From Lachnospiraceae bacterium MD308 (GTDB lineage Bacteria; Bacillota; Clostridia; Lachnospirales; Lachnospiraceae), in NCBI GenBank assembly GCA_010206225.2, contig VIQU02000028.1, positions 1-49,096 on the forward strand: a stretch of 49,096 bases of DNA, given 5' to 3'. The first letter of the stretch is position 1; the number at the start of each line of letters is the position of its first letter. A program made the translations under genes and the position numbers. Below the pieces are notes generated by a model. It ran no database searches and was not told the DNA's origin. It saw only the letters and a program-made list of their open reading frames with translations. Of this stretch, positions 47,681-49,096 are shown piece after piece.

Positions 47681-47992
47681 ATGTTACTGTATGTTGGATT
47701 AAAAATTAGGGTTAAAAATGAAAATATTCTTTGTGGAAGTTTGTTAGAAGAATATAAGAAATGCGGATATTTGTTTATATCGGAGATGTTTGAAAATGGA
47801 ACATTATTTCTTTCTGATTCACCAAAGGGTGGGATAAATATAAGTGCAGATAAAAGTTTAGTAGAACCGATTTATGATGATAAAATTTTGAATGTTTTGA
47901 GAGAAAAGAAAAGAATTCGTTCTAGGTTGGAAATTGAAATAGATGATATTGAAAATTTTATCAATGATAGATGTAGAAATATAGAGTATTGA
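47681..47992 (+). CDS. Hypothetical protein, 103 aa
   Basis: ATG start behind AAGGAGAG, following a motif-like stretch. MLLYVGLKIRVKNENILCG opens a beta-rich part; the C-terminal third is a charged helix (REKKRIRSRLEIEIDDIEN). The TGA stop overlaps the next junction motif (47991). Confidence 0.72.
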   Translation: MLLYVGLKIRVKNENILCGSLLEEYKKCGYLFISEMFENGTLFLSDSPKGGINISADKSLVEPIYDDKILNVLREKKRIRSRLEIEIDDIENFINDRCRNIEY

Positions 47993-48029
47993 AACAACTC
48001 TTTTATCGGAAAAATAAGGTGGTGATTAC

Positions 48030-48584
48030 ATAAGTATAGAGATTAAAAATCTAATATTAACATATAAGATTGCATTAAGTGAAATATACAATCAGTATCC
48101 AAAAGAAGATTGGATAAAAAATTTAATTGAGTGTTTTGATTATGTAATAGACGAGACTAAGAAATTCCCAACTGAAGGCACTATTTATAACGATTTACTA
48201 AATACAATAGGTCTTTTATATGAATGTTTTGTAAATAAAAATTATTGGGCATATTTTGAACTTCGTGAAAAATATAAAACAGTAGTAACACCTGAGCAAA
48301 TTGGAAAAGCATTAAAAATAATTTCTGAAAGACTTTGTAATTATAACGCAGAAGATGAGTTTGTTGGGTATCAAGAAAATTCTAATAATATTGTTATAGA
48401 CGATCTTATTGATATTTTGAATAAACAAAATACAGATTGGAATTCTAATATTCTTATTCTTCAACATAAAAGTGAGGATATTTCCGATTTAAAAAGGAGA
48501 ATAAAATATTGTAAAAATCATATGAAGAGAAAGAAGCTTCAACAGGAATTAAATACTTTATATAAAAATAGAAGGAGAAAATAA
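48030..48584 (+). CDS. Hypothetical helical protein, 184 aa, AUA start
   Basis: Between two well-defined genes lies a 185-codon open frame with no ATG until near its end and no GTG or TTG in its first 125 codons. It starts at ATA 48030, 3 nt after GGTGGTGAT, and its TAA is followed directly by the next start. SIEIKNLILTYKIALSEIYN, then YCKNHMKRKKLQQELNTLYK; all-helical with a basic tail. Standard start-codon rules miss it. Family unknown. Confidence 0.78.
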   Translation: MSIEIKNLILTYKIALSEIYNQYPKEDWIKNLIECFDYVIDETKKFPTEGTIYNDLLNTIGLLYECFVNKNYWAYFELREKYKTVVTPEQIGKALKIISERLCNYNAEDEFVGYQENSNNIVIDDLIDILNKQNTDWNSNILILQHKSEDISDLKRRIKYCKNHMKRKKLQQELNTLYKNRRRK

Positions 48585-48965
48585 TTGACATTAAAAACAA
48601 CAGGAACATGTACAAAGATACATAAAAAGTCTCAGAGTCCAGCTTTTAAAGATTTACAAATTGGAGATCAAATTGAATTTTCAATAGAAATTAAAGCAGT
48701 TGGTAGGAACAGAAGGAGTCATGCTGCATATATAATTTGTTTAAATCCTAAAACTCAAAATGAGAGTAAATTATCATTTAATCAAATTGGCAAAACTTTG
48801 GATTGTTTTGAATTTGAGGAAATAAATCAAGATTATGAAAAAGTTCTCGATGAAATAGAAGCGAAAGAGCCAGAAGTTTTTTATGCAGGTGGTCGTTGGG
48901 ACTTGTATAAAGATGGATTTATGGATGCCAAAAGAGAAATATGCGATTTGTTAAAAAAGTTTTAG
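48585..48965 (+). CDS. Hypothetical protein, 126 aa, TTG start
   Basis: TTG 48585 follows AAGGAG at the end of the preceding gene. FKDLQIGDQIEFSIEIKAVG looks like an OB- or SH3-type strand pair, followed by NRRSHAAYIICLNPKTQNES and an acidic helical end. Resembles small phage proteins; no function assigned. Confidence 0.74.
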   Translation: MTLKTTGTCTKIHKKSQSPAFKDLQIGDQIEFSIEIKAVGRNRRSHAAYIICLNPKTQNESKLSFNQIGKTLDCFEFEEINQDYEKVLDEIEAKEPEVFYAGGRWDLYKDGFMDAKREICDLLKKF

Positions 48966-49007
48966 AATGAAATTTTGCTTTTATCGTTAAAGAAAGAGGT
49001 GATATAA

Positions 49008-49096
49008 ATACAAAAAATTAAAGAGAATTTACGAAAGTTTAAACATAAGTATTTATTTTGGATTATCAGTTATTATGTCATAGCCTTACTTATAAC
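49008..49096 (+). CDS. N-terminus of a membrane-anchored protein (partial), AUA start
   Basis: GAGGTGAT followed 4 nt later by ATA 49008, the same 15-base block as at 45678. Basic start (QKIKENLRKFKHKY) then LFWIISYYVIALLI, an N-terminal membrane anchor or signal. Cut by the window edge. Confidence 0.6.
   Translation, partial: MQKIKENLRKFKHKYLFWIISYYVIALLI

Noticed and set aside
249-48986. CRISPR interpretation of the repeated junction motif
   Set aside because: Copies are degenerate, only about 17 bases long, hundreds of bases apart and always at gene junctions; no spacer array or cas gene.
1-49096. Firm assignment as a phage
   Set aside because: No capsid, portal, terminase, tail or lysis genes are visible; a plasmid-like or integrative element cannot be excluded from this window.

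Overview
The window is strongly AT-rich and codes almost entirely on the plus strand. It carries about 95 tightly packed genes, most of them short and unrecognised, with strong AGGAGG-type ribosome sites. Together with many Clostridia/Lachnospiraceae-like protein families, this suggests a large mobile genome of a gut Firmicute: a jumbo phage, phage-plasmid or megaplasmid. No capsid, portal, terminase, tail, ribosomal or housekeeping gene is visible, so phage versus plasmid cannot be settled here. A phage-type sigma factor, a diversity-generating retroelement (DGR), three solitary DNA methyltransferases and a Thg1-like enzyme favour a phage or phage-like element. This assignment is inference.

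Layout. 1-4.6 kb: a truncated gene end, a promoter and a long hairpin, then small unknown genes and a DUF262 protein. 4.6-8.5 kb: HicA/HicB, a Fic protein, a Uma2-type nuclease and a ParB-fold protein, each group with its own promoter or terminator. 8.5-17 kb: tyrosine recombinase, two more DUF262 proteins, a perfect 145-bp tandem duplication that breaks a ParB-like gene, a membrane protein, and a second Fic with a built-in inhibitory motif. 17-20 kb: two degenerate tRNA-like elements, a gene-free stretch bounded by a perfect 23-bp inverted repeat, a divergent XRE repressor/MazF toxin module with twin operators, and a LexA-boxed promoter followed by a structured leader. 20-27.6 kb: sigma factor, the largest DUF262 protein, an HD hydrolase, a Thg1-like 3'-5' polymerase and a 703-residue phage-type protein. 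27.6-30.8 kb: a complete DGR in the order target/VR, hairpin, avd, TR, reverse transcriptase. 31-49 kb: C5-cytosine methyltransferase, ADP-ribosylglycohydrolase, SLOG protein, nucleotidyltransferase, three paralogous FETNSSS proteins beside a radical SAM enzyme, two N4/N6 methyltransferases, an HNH/AP2-like protein and many unknowns.

Three signals stand out. (1) The DGR is intact by inspection: all 12 mismatches between the 82-bp TR and VR lie at TR adenines. (2) About 30 gene junctions carry a short motif of the form GAAA(T/A)C-N3-5-GTTTTCAAG just upstream of the ribosome site. It can form a mini-hairpin and is not explained by any gene. (3) From about 33 kb on, a set of genes appears to start at AUA, and in single cases ACG or AUC, each placed 3-5 nt after an extended GGTGA(T) Shine-Dalgarno. 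The clearest case is a 184-codon gene at 48030-48584 with no ATG, GTG or TTG near its beginning.

How the genes may work together (inference): self-modification by three methyltransferases, several candidate defence or anti-defence modules (DUF262, Fic, Uma2, HicAB, MazF, ADP-ribosylglycohydrolase), own transcription control (sigma factor, SOS promoter, XRE repressor), RNA repair (Thg1-like), and retroelement-driven diversification of one protein.
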